Shown here one piece after another: positions 10,861 through 21,621 of a DNA stretch of 64,000 nt. The notes beneath the pieces are model-generated. The model ran no database searches. It worked only from the letters and a program-made list of their open reading frames with translations, and had not been told where the DNA came from. Both the position numbers and the translations under genes were made by a program. Where the stretch lies: positions 1 through 64,000 of the forward strand of contig NZ_BBBG01000011.1 in NCBI RefSeq assembly GCF_001315945.1, given 5' to 3'. Numbering within the stretch: the stretch's first letter is position 1; each line of letters starts with the position of its first letter. Source of the DNA: Methanogenium cariaci JCM 10550. GTDB lineage: Archaea > Halobacteriota > Methanomicrobia > Methanomicrobiales > Methanomicrobiaceae.

Positions 10861-13408
10861 CACTTCTCCGGAAGTGAGGAATGTGTATTCATGGCTTCCG
10901 GCTGCTGTGGTGATGATAATGGCTGTTTTATCTGCCGACAGCTTCCATCCGGTGTATGGCACGCCGTCCTTTAGTACCTGTCCAATATCGGTGTTTAACT
11001 GGGATAGTGAGACCTGACCTGTTGAAGTTCCGTCAACCACAATGGCGACTGAATTCCCTTCTTTGTTCAGTGAAATACTCTCTGTTCCGCTACTCTTGAT
11101 GAGGGGGGGTGCGCCATTTTTGTTCAGATACGTCCCTTTGGTGAGTGTGTAGCTGTAATCCTGAACTGATGCAGGAGTTCTGATGAATGCCGTCTCAGCA
11201 TCTGTTGAGAATGCTCCAAAGCTACTGCTTCCGGCTCCCGAATAGATGACATCGGTATTGCCTGTTCCGCTGACCCGTATTGCATTTCCGTTTCCGCTGA
11301 CCGGTATTTCCTCAGTAGTTTTCTTTTCTTCGCTCAGATAGTTCGATGTGAGCACGGTAATCCGATACAGATCTTTTTCCGGGCCCTCTTTCAGATAAAC
11401 AACAGGTGAATACACTTCGGACTCAGTGCCATAGCCGGCGATTCTCCCCCCCGCATGTTTCGTTACGATTACTTCCGATTCCGGGGGGGCTGAATAGATG
11501 TTTAAACTAACCTTGTCACCATATGGATTTGTCGTGTCCCATGTGAGAGAGTTTGTGGTAATGCCGGTCTTGGTTTCGCTCTTATAGGGGGGGAGTGATA
11601 ACCAGTTGTATGCGGTTCCGTCAATCCTGAGGTCTCCCTGGACATGACCAACCGTGCCTGAGAGGTTGGTGCAATGCTGAGACTGGTCGGACGGAAAACG
11701 TTCCGGTATGTCCATTCCTCAGTTCCGTCAAACCGGTCGAAGATTACGAAGTAGTCATCCTCAGGATACATAATCGTCCGGCTGTAGTCTATCGGTGATG
11801 AGAGACTGTCGGAATCCGACCATGAACTGCCGATTACATCCGTTATTTTTTCTGATGCGACAATACTGTCCATCCATGGAGTCTGAATGGTGGTGTCCAC
11901 AGTAACTGGTGTATCAAGGCCGGTTGCATCTCCTTTGTATACTCCTCTTGCCTGGCTGTCCGCCCAAAACGAGGTTGCAAATGGTGTCTGTGGATCTTCG
12001 ATTTGAATACTGTTGTGGTGGGCGGCGTATTGTCCGTAATAGGTGTCAAGAATATGCTTTGTTTCACCTGCATCTGCAAGAAGAAGATCTCCTCTGCTGT
12101 AGTATTCAATACTCAGCTGGTCATGGTGTGCACTGTCCCGGTTACTGTTTGACTCCACATCGAATGTGACAAGAGATAACCAGTCGCTGTCTTCTTCCCA
12201 GTCTCCCCCCCTGAACACCTGATAGATGGCGTCTTCATCCAGATGACTGGTCCATTCAGGTGACTCGCGGCTGACACCGTTGTAATTTCCATAGACGGTG
12301 TAGAGAAGTTTTGTCGGTGCGAGATCATTTTCCCTAGAGTACGGGAGAAGCGAATCTCCTTTGGTCTGGTCCAGGTATCTGAGTACTTCCCCCCCCTTCT
12401 CCTGGTCATTCAGAAGACTGATAATGCCCCCCCTCTGGTAGGTTTCGAGCGTGTTCCCTGATGTCACATAGTTGTTCATGTATCCGTTCGGGAGTGTCTC
12501 CCAGAGTTCTGAGGTGACGATCTTTTTTGCTGCTGGATAGTCTTCGAGGATATTCCTGTCATAGTGGACACTATATACTTGGAACCACCAGAGGAGATCA
12601 TCGATGACATAGGTCTTGTATGAGCCAGCAGGTGCTTTCCGGATTCCTCATCGAATCCATATGAAATGAGCGGTCTGTTGTAGGTGTGCAGTTCGTCGTT
12701 TACGAAGAGATAATCCGTGCCCGCTTTTGTCCAGTCATCAGGGCCTGATGAAAGAGTTATTCTGTTTGGATTGGTATAATCCTCAAGTGCCAGTCCTGCG
12801 ATTGCAACACTGGGGTATGCCTGTCCGTGATAGTCAGCAAACGAGACATAGGTCTTTTTGGTTCCGTCGCCGTTCAGGTCCCGATACGTATGGTCTGCAA
12901 GACGGGCAAGTTTGTCCCGTATGGTGGTGTCGTCCGTTGAACTCAGACCTGGCTGTATCCAGTCATAGGCCAGTGCATACCCTCTCAGTGCCACTGCCCG
13001 ATCCATGTCATACGGAGCGTCCCCCCCGACATCGAGGTTCAGGAGTGCCTGACGTCCTTTATCTAAGTATTTCTGTTCCTTTGTGATCTGGTAGGCAAGA
13101 CCGAGATCACTTGCAAATCCACTCCGGTAGGATATCCGGTTATATGATGCCCAGTTGGGGGGGTTGGAGAAATCGCGTGAGAGCGAGGCATCTGCCGAAT
13201 TGATGATGACTGCTTCCCAGGAGTTCCAGGGTGAAGATGAATGGTACTGGTATCCGGGAGCCTCGGTAATGTCGGAGAATAAGAGGTTTGGATGCGATGC
13301 TGCTGATGCCATTGCCGGCAATGCTAAGCTAATTATTATTACACTGATAATTAACCTGAATAATGGAAGTTTAACGTTCGCTGCTGGTTTAATGCGTCTG
13401 TCAATCAT
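8330..13408 (-). CDS. secreted heparinase II/III-like protein with nine PKD domains (frameshifted)
   Basis: About 1,690 codons, the largest gene in the window. It starts with a signal peptide (LIISVIIISLALPAMASA), then the same heparinase-like toroid and beta region as the protein at 1094-3775 (ADAGETKHILDTYYG, AAHHNSIQIED). A second beta region follows, then nine PKD domains from about 10860 down to 8330. The PKD units alternate between a type with GPAPMQVTFTDQSQG and a type with SGTVPLEVTFTD, and carry typical WxWxFGDG and HTYTEPGTYSV motifs. TPTETPEP linkers occur twice. There is no C-terminal membrane helix; it ends after the last PKD unit. Frame breaks lie near 12632 (a GGG apparently read as GG), about 11690, 9297, and 8966. 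Surface adhesion or polysaccharide binding and cleavage is inferred. Confidence 0.72.
11500..13330 (-). repeat. direct repeat with 1870-3690
   Basis: Second copy of the heparinase-like domain coding segment described at 1870-3690, same strand, with high DNA identity. It joins a different downstream architecture (PKD array instead of a membrane tail). Confidence 0.85.
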
Positions 13409-13954
13409 TGTCCTGTCCTCATCAGGAATGACACCAAAGTGGTTCCTGTTTGATTTTTGGGATGTTCACCTGAGAATAACCGTTCACTGCAATTTCCCCC
13501 CCCTAAAAAGTGGTAGGAGAATTTCCCGAATGTGTGTTTTGTATAACACCATGTTGGTACTGTGCTCCTCTGTGTTCAGAGACCCATTCCATCCACCACT
13601 ATTTAAAGATATTTGATATTGATTGACAATAGGCAATATCAAATTGCACTATCGTTATGGACAATCATTGATTTAAAGCGAAATTCATCGTTTTTTCTGA
13701 AATATAGGATTTTACCCCTCAGATTTCAGATAATAATCCTCTAAAAAATAGGTACGAAATTATTTCTATATGGACTAATTTACTCCCTTTCCGGCAGGTT
13801 ACTCTCTAAAAATAGTATGCGTGGTCAAATTGGAAATTAATGGAATATTTTTAATGATATTACGGATTTCTGCGAATACTTTTTTCCGGGGGGGATTCCG
13901 GGTGCCGCAGATGACCGATACTGTATTATTACATTATGTCGAGAAGGAGATAAA
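13409..13954. other. AT-rich intergenic region before the glycan cluster
   Basis: About 545 bases without a convincing gene, between the minus-strand PKD gene and the plus-strand glycan cluster. It holds the inverted repeat at 13611-13644 and must contain the promoters for both directions. An AT-rich stretch at about 13840-13860 could be a TATA region for the cluster. No other feature was recognised. Confidence 0.5.
13611..13644. promoter_or_regulatory. 11-bp perfect inverted repeat
   Basis: ATTTGATATTG at 13611-13621 is the exact reverse complement of CAATATCAAAT at 13634-13644, with a 12-base spacer. It may be an operator for a dimeric regulator or an RNA hairpin. It lies about 200 bases upstream of the PKD gene start and 310 upstream of the glycan cluster. 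Confidence 0.5.
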
Positions 13955-14898
13955 ATGACAATTGTGAATTTGATCAGCTCTTTAAACCTGATGGTTTCTG
14001 TTTTTTTATTGTACCGTTTATCTGCACAATTGTGGTGATGCCCTATCTCATTCAGAAACTCAAAGAGAATAATATTGTTGCAAAAGATATGTACAAAGCA
14101 AACCGTCCTGAAATTGCAGTAAATGGTGGTCTCATCATTCTTTTGATATCCTTACTGTCCCTCTCCGTTATTTCACTTTTTTATTGCAGCTACATTCTTC
14201 CGGCGAATTATGTCATAATTATGGTTGTCACTCTTTTTGCTCTGTTTGGCATTCTTGACGATATGGTAAATATCGGACGACCAGCGAAGCTTATTCTTCT
14301 CTATTACTGTTCATATTCCCTGATCTCGTGCGCAACGGTGACTCTTGTATATGTCCCGTTTATTGGAACCGTTGATTTAGGCATCTTTTACCTGCAGTTG
14401 ATCCTTCCTCTCTACGTCCCGGTAGTAGCCAACCTGGTAAATATGCATTCAGGCTTTAATGGTCTGGCACCAGGTCTTTCTTTGATGGTGCTTATCACAT
14501 TAATTATAAAGACCATGGCAAATGCCGGAGTAATGGATATTCTGTTTATTGTCTGTCTGACCGGGTCTCTTGCGGCCTACTGGTTATTTGAGAAGTACCC
14601 TGCCCGTATTTTCTGGGGGGGAAACATCGGAGCGCTATCCGTTGGTGCGGCTATCGGTGCAACGATCGTGATAGAGGGATTTATTTTCAGTGGTTTTGTC
14701 ATGCTCATCCCTCACGTTATAAATTTTTTGCTGTATGTCTACTGGCGGCTTCGTCCCGAAAAATATCCTGTCGCCAAGTTTGGAAAAATCCGGGAAGACG
14801 GAACGCTTGAAGTCCCGAATCCTCTTACTCTGAAGTGGGTATTGCCCTATTATTTCCCAATGACAGAACGTCAGGGAGTAAACGTGATGTATGCCTGA
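13955..14898 (+). CDS. glycosyltransferase family 4, WecA/MraY-like sugar-1-phosphate transferase (frameshifted)
   Basis: Likely transfers a HexNAc-1-phosphate from UDP-sugar to polyprenyl phosphate, the first step of a lipid-linked glycan. Family marks are KDMYKANRPEIAVNGGL after the first helix, GILDDMVNIGR (the acidic DDxxD-like loop), and NMHSGFNGLAPGLS (the N-x-x-x-G-x-NGL motif). There are about nine to ten membrane helices. The start was chosen at ATG 13955 because AAGGAG lies directly upstream. That frame runs into the conserved helix only if one T is added to the T7 run near 14007, so the open frame from 14032 is truncated at its N-terminus. An extra Gly at 14617 (WGGN) reflects a G7 run. 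First gene of a co-directional cluster. The sugar specificity cannot be read. Confidence 0.82.
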
Positions 14899-14993
14899 CC
14901 GGGATATTCTGCATCATTGGATTTATGATTCCGGGGGGGTAGTGGGGGGGAAACCTTTAAATTTAAACAGCTTCTCTCCTGTTATGTTGTTGG

Positions 14994-15458
14994 GTGGGTT
15001 GCATTATTGAATTTGTTGCGATACTGTTAGGTTTGATTCAGGCATTGTTTGGGGGGGTTATTCTCGTTCTGTTTATCCCCCCCGGCTATGCCGTAACACT
15101 GGTGTTTTACCCGGAAAAAAATGAAATATCTGATGTCAAACGAATCGGACTTTCCATAGTCTTTAGCATAATCTCGGTGATCCTGCTTGTTCTTTTTATT
15201 GATGTGGTACTGGCGGTAAACACCACTCCAATAAACATTGTCGGTGCAATTCTCATCTTTTCTCTTGTTGCGGTGTGCATATGGAAAGCAGAACTGCTCT
15301 TTCATGAAAGAATCCAAAAACTGATTTCAAAAGAAAGTACTACGGGCCAACATGCCAGACCCGTTAATCTGTCTGCACTTAAATTCTGGTCCGTGTCCAA
15401 AAATAATGATCTGATGAAGAACAAATCGCAAAAGGAAGAAAAAGATGATGACCTCTGA
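14994..15458 (+). CDS. DUF1616-like membrane protein
   Basis: 154 residues. The N-terminal 90 residues contain three to four hydrophobic helices with FIPPGYAVTLVFYPEKNEI after the first pair, matching the LPGYxLxxxLFP pattern of the archaeal DUF1616 N-terminal region, followed by RIGLSIVFSIISVILL. The C-terminal part is charged and cytoplasmic-looking. The runs LFGGVIL and IPPGYA each seem to carry one extra residue from a G7 and a C7 run. The GTG start at 14994 follows no strong ribosome site; an ATG at 14984 is out of frame, so the true start is uncertain. The 3' end overlaps the next gene by 14 bases. DUF1616 genes commonly sit with archaeal surface-glycan genes; no biochemical role is known to me. 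Confidence 0.6.
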   Translation: MGCIIEFVAILLGLIQALFGGVILVLFIPPGYAVTLVFYPEKNEISDVKRIGLSIVFSIISVILLVLFIDVVLAVNTTPINIVGAILIFSLVAVCIWKAELLFHERIQKLISKESTTGQHARPVNLSALKFWSVSKNNDLMKNKSQKEEKDDDL

Positions 15459-16985
15459 CCTGGCTCAAATGATTCCAAAGCATTGCGGGCTGCGGTTCGA
15501 TCAGCAGATGAATATATCATCTCTTTTGGATATATCCCTGTCATTTGCCCGTGATGCTGGGTTTGAGTATGGCAGTATCCCTTCGGTTCAGGAGGATACC
15601 GTCATACTTGAGTCCGGTCATCAACCAAATTTTTTCCCCCCCTATTCGGGCGTCTGGAAAAAAGTATTTTTGTTACATCAGTTTCGGGAGATGCTTGCTG
15701 AAAATGGGACTCACGGAATTGCATTGTTTGGATTTGCGGATCAGAATGCAACGACCGCTTCATTTCTCTATAAAAATCAGGTGCCTGCACTGAATAAGAA
15801 AGGCACGCAAAAAATCGGGTTCACGGTAAAGGGTTTGGATAAATGGAAGTGCTTTGACAGAATTGAAAAACCCCCCCGTCCTGAAATATGGGAAGAGGAG
15901 ATGCTGCGGCTTGAACATGTGTATTCGGGCACTCCATCGGAAAATCTAGAAATTATTGAGATGATGTGGAGAAGTTATGAACGTGCGGATTCGTTTTCTG
16001 ATCTGAACGCATACATATTTTCCCGGATTTCAAGGGAAATTCTTGGACTCGACGTATTCTTTTTCCGGTACTCCGATATTCAGCAGAACCGGTTGTTTTC
16101 CGGTGAATGCACACACATTCTCAAAAATCTGGACTCCTACAATGCGGTTTATAATACCATACTCAGAAATGCCGATCTCGATTTAAGGCCGGTTGTCACC
16201 GGCGAGATTCCATTCTGGTATCATTGCGATTGTGGCGGCAAAGCATCTCTGGTGATGGATCCTTTCGGGGTTTGCAGGGCTACATGCCCCCCGTCTGCAA
16301 AAAAGAACATGAATTGGATTTTGGTACCGATTTCCGTCTGTTTGATACGTTTTCTGAAAACATGAGTCTCTCTGCGGTGAGCAGAAACCTGATATTCGCT
16401 GAGGGACTGGGTACGCATTTTTTTATCTCAGGATCGGGAGGAGGACTTCGATACGGCAGAATATCAGATGCCATCTCATCAGCTATTGGTTTTAACCAGC
16501 CTCTGACATTTGCATGGTCTTCAAAGGATTATTACCTGGGAACGGTGCACAAAAATGCCGTGAAAGAGCTGCAGCATACGTTCTCCCTCACCAGAGAAGA
16601 TCTGCTGGACGCAACCCTGAACGAGCGGATTGGTGAATTCCGGGACAGACTGGCAGCAAAGATTACCGAAATGGAGGCCGAGGGTGCTGATAAAAAGAGC
16701 CTCCGATTGTATACAGGGAGATTCCTTGGTTCAGCGAAAACCGCTGACATGGTCTCCCGGGTATTTTCCTCCGTCCCGTCTCTGTTTGATCTCTGCATGA
16801 ATCTTGACAAAGAGGATATCGTGAAGAGCTGGGGGGAGGTTCTCCGTCATTCTGTTCCCGAACAGTATGACTCGTCATGTATCCTTGCACAGGATGTCGT
16901 GTATGCAGGAGAGAGTTTGACATTCTCTTCGGATGAAATTCCGGTGTTGTACCGGAATCTGTGTGCTATCGGGGTGAAAAAATAA
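15445..16985 (+). CDS. BshC-like / WbqC-like protein with an internal zinc-ribbon (frameshifted)
   Basis: About 510 residues, near the length of BshC (the enzyme that adds cysteine to the free amine of GlcN-malate in bacillithiol synthesis). Residues 54-66 read ILESGHQPNFFPP, which resembles the HQPxxFxG/P nucleotide-fold motif shared by BshC and WbqC proteins. ALFGFADQNATTAS follows at about 90-103. At residue ~258 there is HCDCGG and about 20 residues later CxxxCPxC, a likely zinc site. The frame breaks at 16287-16292, where a C6 run should be C4 (TGCCCCGTC restores CPVCKK). It is followed by a PIG-L deacetylase whose ATG comes right after its stop (TAA then ATG), so they are probably co-translated. 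The family call is by motif only; the substrate is unknown. Confidence 0.55.
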
Positions 16986-17618
16986 ATGACAAAACAGATA
17001 CTGATCATCAGTCCGCATACGGACGATGGTGAACTGGGGGGGTGCGGGGGGGGCCATTGCCCGATTTGTTCGTGAAGGCTATGATGTAAAATATGTGGCA
17101 CTGTCCTGTTGTGAACAGTCAGTCCCTGAGGAGTACCCGAAAGATATTCTTCGCAGAGAAGTCAAAGCTGCGACCAAAATTCTGGGGGATAGACGATCCC
17201 ATTCTGCTTGAATATGAAGTCCGGAAGTTTCCCCCCCAGTACCGCCAGCAGATCCTTGATACACTGATTGAATTACGAAACGAAATAAAGCCGGTTACGG
17301 TATTTACGCCATCTTCTTTTGATACGCATCAGGATCATAAAATAACCCGTGAAGAGACATTGCGTGCCTTCAAGCAATCTACGATTCTTGGATATGAACA
17401 GCCATGGAATAACATTACCTTCAATGCACTCGCGTTTGTCTCGTTAAAGGAAGAGTATCTTCAGATGAAAATTGATGCTCTGGGCTGTTATGAGACCCAG
17501 AATGACCGGTCGTACTTTGACTGTGATTTTATCCGGGGCCTTGCACTCACGAGGGGGCACCCAGATTGAAGAACGCTATGCGGAGGCTTTTGAGGTGATA
17601 AAATGGGTGTTACGATAG
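16986..17618 (+). CDS. PIG-L / LmbE family N-acetylglucosaminyl deacetylase (frameshifted)
   Basis: Zn-dependent deacetylase that removes the N-acetyl group from a GlcNAc-containing molecule. The zinc motif reads ISPHTDDGELGGGG near residues 8-21 (PHxDDxE, where HxDD gives His and Asp ligands), and the third ligand is in THQDHK at about 110-115. The frame breaks at about 17036-17051 and 17185-17190 in G6-G7 runs; removing bases restores CGGAIARFVREGYDV and KILGIDDPILLEYEV. A further break near 17556 restores LTRGTQIEERYAEAFEVIKWVLR to the stop at 17618. The gene follows the BshC-like gene with no gap. BshB (also PIG-L) and BshC act consecutively in bacillithiol synthesis, so this pair is suggestive, but the cluster context points to a glycan. 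Confidence 0.82.
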
Positions 17619-17753
17619 CAGATTTTCTTGCTGATACCGGATGGTGTTTGTTTCCCATATCGGATGCTGCACAGATGCCTGTCTGAAGGATATAGGCCTT
17701 TTTCCTTTTCAGAAATCTGAAAAAATAACGTATGGATGAAATGAGGGGGTTTT

Positions 17754-18856
17754 ATGAAAATATTAATTGATATCGGGCATCCAGCACATGTCCACTTCTT
17801 TAAGGGGACGGTTAAGGATCTGTCGGACAAGGGCCATGAGATTTTGATGGTAACCAGAAACAAAGAAATGACGGTTGACCTGCTGAAAAAATATGAGTTT
17901 AACTATATTACTGTCGGTGAACATCAGACGAGCATGACAGGCAAGGCCCTGGCTCTTTTACAGTTTGATTACCGGATATATCAGGTAGCAAAAAATTCAG
18001 ACCCGATCTCTTAGTGGCACTGGGCTCTCCCTATCTTGCCCATGTCTCCAGAGTAATACACAAACCATACATTTCATTCTGGGATACCGAAGATGCGAAT
18101 CTGATTATTAAGCTTACATCACCTTTCACGGACACGATATGTACCCCCCCTTCCTGTTTTCTCAGGGATTTTGGCGAACGTCAGGTGCGGTTTGAAGGAT
18201 ATAAGGAACTTGCATATCTGCATCCTGATGAGTTTCAGCCGGACAGTTCCGTTCTGGATGAACTGAACCTGACCGTGAATGACCGGTTCATCATTGTACG
18301 GTTTATCTCCTGGGCAGCATCTCACGATGTTGGGTTACAAGGGATTAAAGACCCGGTAGAAGTTGTCACCACGCTGGAAAAATACGGGAAGGTGTTCATC
18401 AGTTCTGAGAAACCTCCCGTACCTGAACTGGAGAAGTATCTCCTCCACATCTCTCCGGAGAAATTTCATTCTCTCTTAGCCTATGCCACTTTATACATCG
18501 GGGAAGGAGGGACAATTACTACGGAAGCAGCAGTTTTAGGGACTCCTGCGATTCATATCGAAGCGAATGCCAAAGGAGAGGCAACGGGGAACACCAGCGG
18601 AAATTTCCGGGAGATACGTGATACATACGGACTGATGTACTTTTTCCCCCCCGACCAGGATGCCGCTCTTAAAAAAGCGGTTCAGATTCTTGAGAACACC
18701 GATTCAAAACAGGAATGGCAGCAAAAAAGAGCACGTCTTCTGGCGGACAAAATCAATGTATCGGCCTGGATGACAGACTTTATCAGTGAATATCCAGAGA
18801 GCTGTCAAAAACATCTGACCGAAAGGGACACCAAAAATGATCTCATTTGCCTGTAA
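17754..18856 (+). CDS. DUF354 family, GT-B-like glycosyltransferase / epimerase fold (frameshifted)
   Basis: About 366 residues. The start MKILIDIGHPAHVHFFK is the hallmark of archaeal DUF354 proteins, which resemble UDP-GlcNAc 2-epimerases and GT-B glycosyltransferases. The C-terminal half holds the nucleotide-sugar site signature YIGEGGTITTEAAVLGTPAI. A frame break at about 17990-18005 (AAAAATTC region) splits it; adding one base gives AKKFRPDLLVALGSPY. Extra prolines at 18146 and 18649 coincide with C7 runs. The ATG start is preceded by GAGGGGG. The end overlaps the start of the polysaccharide deacetylase gene by 20 bases. Likely a sugar-transfer or sugar-modifying step of the lipid-linked glycan; the exact reaction is unknown. 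Confidence 0.75.
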
Positions 18857-20486
18857 TACGGATGACCCGGTATCCCGGTATGGTATGAATCATTTTATTA
18901 CTACAACCGGCTTGTCTGTTCAACCAGCTGGCAGACCGGATTCTGGTGTATGTACCGGATATGAAGCAGAGGGGGGGAGGGGGGGACAGTTTTCGGTTAC
19001 TCTTGTTCAGAATACTGCTCTTGAAGAACAGGCCGGAGAAATTACTCTCCGTAATCAAACACATCCCCTGTTTCAGGTTCCCGTCGATACCCATGATTCC
19101 GGTGATACGTGTATTGCCGAATTCCGGTCAGATGACCGGAACTATCCCTGTATATCCGGATCAAAATCAGGGATTGTCATCGGGTTTGATATCTTCCGAT
19201 TAACCGGCTCCCTTCTTTCCGGGTATCTGGATACAACAGAAATTCAATATAATAATGTTCAGAACAATTCTGGTTTTTCACCGCCTCTTGTTGATCTCTA
19301 TGAGGATATCCTGTTCCGGGCAATTCTGACGGGGGGGTGCCGTGAAATCGGGGGGGTGCCTCTAATCCGGAAGTCACACTGGCCTCGGGACAGGAGTTTG
19401 CGGTATGTCTCACGCATGATGTGGATGAATTTACCAAGACCTATCAATGGGTTACCCGGCCCCCTGAGATTTGTCAGAGGGAAGGATTTTCATGGACTCA
19501 AAAATCAGATGAAGTCCCTTTCCCAAAGATGCAGGGGGGGCATGAACCTACTGGACCTTTGAAGAAATGATGCGGAATGAACAGAAACTGGGCGTTTGTT
19601 CGACATACTTTTTTTTGAAAGAATCCGGAAAAAAAGTCTGTTCAGACCGGAATCCTGGCATTTATACGGACGGTGTCATTCTCTGCAGAAATCCCGTGTC
19701 ATCGAATTAATACAGAAGCTTTCCGAAGACGGGCATGAGATTGGTGTGCATGGATCCACATTTTCCCATGCCGACCCCCCCGGACTGCTCAATCGTGAGA
19801 AAACCGAACTGGAAGAACTGCTGGGTTACCATGTCACCGGTATCCGGCAGCATCGTCTGAACCTGACCATTCCTGAGACATGGGAATATCAGTCCGAAAC
19901 CGGATTTTTATACGATACCTCTCTGGGCTACAAAGCAGCTGATGGAAGAGGTTTCAGATGGGGGGGGACCTGTTTTCCCTTTCACCCGCAGGCTGCAACA
20001 GGCATGCTTCCGCTTCTTGAAATTCCCCTCTCACTGATGGATATTACTCTTCAGGATGAGGAGAACGGGTGGAATGTATGCAGGAGTGCTATTGAACAGG
20101 TCAGAAACAGGGGGGGTGGTGTCCTGACACTCCTTTGGCACCCGGCTGTCTTCAATGCTCTGGAATACCCAGAACTTGGTGACTGGTACTGGAAGATTAT
20201 TCGGGCATGTAAAGACGATGATGCATGGATCACAACGGGTCAGGGTATTGCTTCATGGTGGCAGGCACGTGAAGCGACTGCATTTGAATGGCAGTATATT
20301 GAAGATACCCTGTCGGTTACCGGCGATTTCAGTGGGGGGGGCTCTTTTGATCTGTACGTTCCGGAACATACCACTGCAGAAATTATTTCTGAAAATGCAA
20401 CCCTTGTTGAGGGTAAAGCCGATCACTATCTGTTGCGTCCCGATGGAGAAAGCGTGTCAAATGAAATTCTGGTGCGATTACGATGA
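18837..20486 (+). CDS. polysaccharide deacetylase-like (NodB fold) protein (frameshifted)
   Basis: About 545 residues. The central part carries LTHDVDEF near 19410-19435, the metal-binding acidic motif of NodB deacetylases, and later EIGVHGSTFSH near 19740-19770 (the HxxxH-like second motif). A beta-rich domain closes the protein (GGSFDLYVPEHTTAEIISEN). Frames break in G7 runs near 19331, 19351, C-rich 19460 and 19535, and again around 19620-19640. The first 200 residues are family-specific and unrecognised; they contain IVIGFDIFRLTGSLLSGYLD, typical of archaeal proteins annotated polysaccharide deacetylase. No signal peptide is visible, so it may act on a cytoplasmic sugar intermediate. Its last bases overlap the next gene (20483), indicating an operon. 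Confidence 0.72.
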
Positions 20487-21549
20487 ATGTGGAATTATAC
20501 CGTGTGGATAGAAAGAATGCCGGAGAGTGGGATGAAATTGTTCATGAATCTTCTCATGGGACGATTTTTCATACCTGGGACTGGCTGAACATTGCCGCTA
20601 CACACAGTGGGTTTGCACTGCATCCACTCATGGGATCGGTCAATGATGAGCCGATTGGCCTCTTGCCTCTGTTTCAGAAAAAACAATTCGGGATAAACCT
20701 TGTCGTATCCCCCCCTCCGCCTCACACGGCCCTCCTCTACCTGGGCCCTGTCCTTCGGTTTGATGCCGTTCAGCAGCAAAGCAAAAGAGAGCGTCTGTAT
20801 GTTTCCTTTCTGGATGCAATAAATGACTATATCAGACAGGAACTGAAAGCACAATATGTGCAGATATTTCTGCCTCCGGCATTATCTGATCCTCGTCCAT
20901 TTACCTGGTCCGGGTATACCGTTAAACCAGAATATAGTTATGTGACTGATTTGAGCCCCCCCGGTGCCGAACATCTCTTCCTGAGTCTTCCGAAAAAGAA
21001 GCGGCAGGATATTAACCGGGCACAAAAACGCGGACTCACCGTTGAAACGGGTGGAAAACATGAGCTTGAAGCAGTCTATAATCTGATGGTTGACCGCTAC
21101 CGGGAACAGGGACGGACAGTACGTGTTCCAAAGGAATATTTATGTGAAATATATGATGCATACCCCCCCGAGAACGTGAAGATATTTGTTGCCAGATCTG
21201 AAGGAGATATAGTGACCGGTTTAATCGATATTCTGTATGAAAATACTCTATTAAGCTGGATTGGGAACCCTAAACCACTAAAAAATATCTCCCCCCCGTC
21301 TCCCAATGATCTTCTGGTGTGGGAGGAAATTCAATATTGCTGCAAACAGGGTTTAACGTCATATGTTACCATGGGGGGACGGCCGGAAATGAACGGCTGC
21401 ATACCTATTACTCTTCGAAATTCAATCCGAATCTTGACATCCGGTTTTCAGCGAAAAAATGTTCCTCTTTTGTGGTATGTATGGAATCGGCATATACCAA
21501 TGTCTATAAACCGGTTACCTCATCATTAAAAAGACGGGAATTTTCCTGA
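20483..21549 (+). CDS. FemAB/GNAT-like acyl or aminoacyl transferase (frameshifted)
   Basis: About 355 residues with tandem GNAT-like halves, as in FemAB and related CelD proteins. Seen: GTIFHTWDWLNIAATHSGF near the N-terminus, EPIGLLPLF, the central LPKKKRQDINRAQKRGL (typical of the second GNAT domain start), and VRVPKEYLCEIYDAY. FemAB proteins transfer amino acids from tRNA to amines; CelD-like members transfer acyl groups. The frame breaks at about 21371-21377 in a G6 run; correcting it gives YVTMGTAGNERLHTYYSSKFNPN to the stop at 21549. Extra Pro residues at 20710, 20955 and 21290 mark C-run inflation. Overlaps the preceding gene by four bases. Donor and acceptor are unknown. Confidence 0.72.
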
Positions 21550-21621
21550 GAGTATATTTATATTGCGTATTGCCATAATTGACGTTGTTCCGAGTTACCG
21601 TGGTGGAGGGAGGAGGATAGT

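Noticed and set aside
12727-13086. Plus-strand frame of 119 codons repeated at 3121-3459
   Set aside because: It recurs only because the minus-strand lyase-like gene is duplicated; it is Arg/Pro/Trp-rich nonsense typical of a shadow frame.
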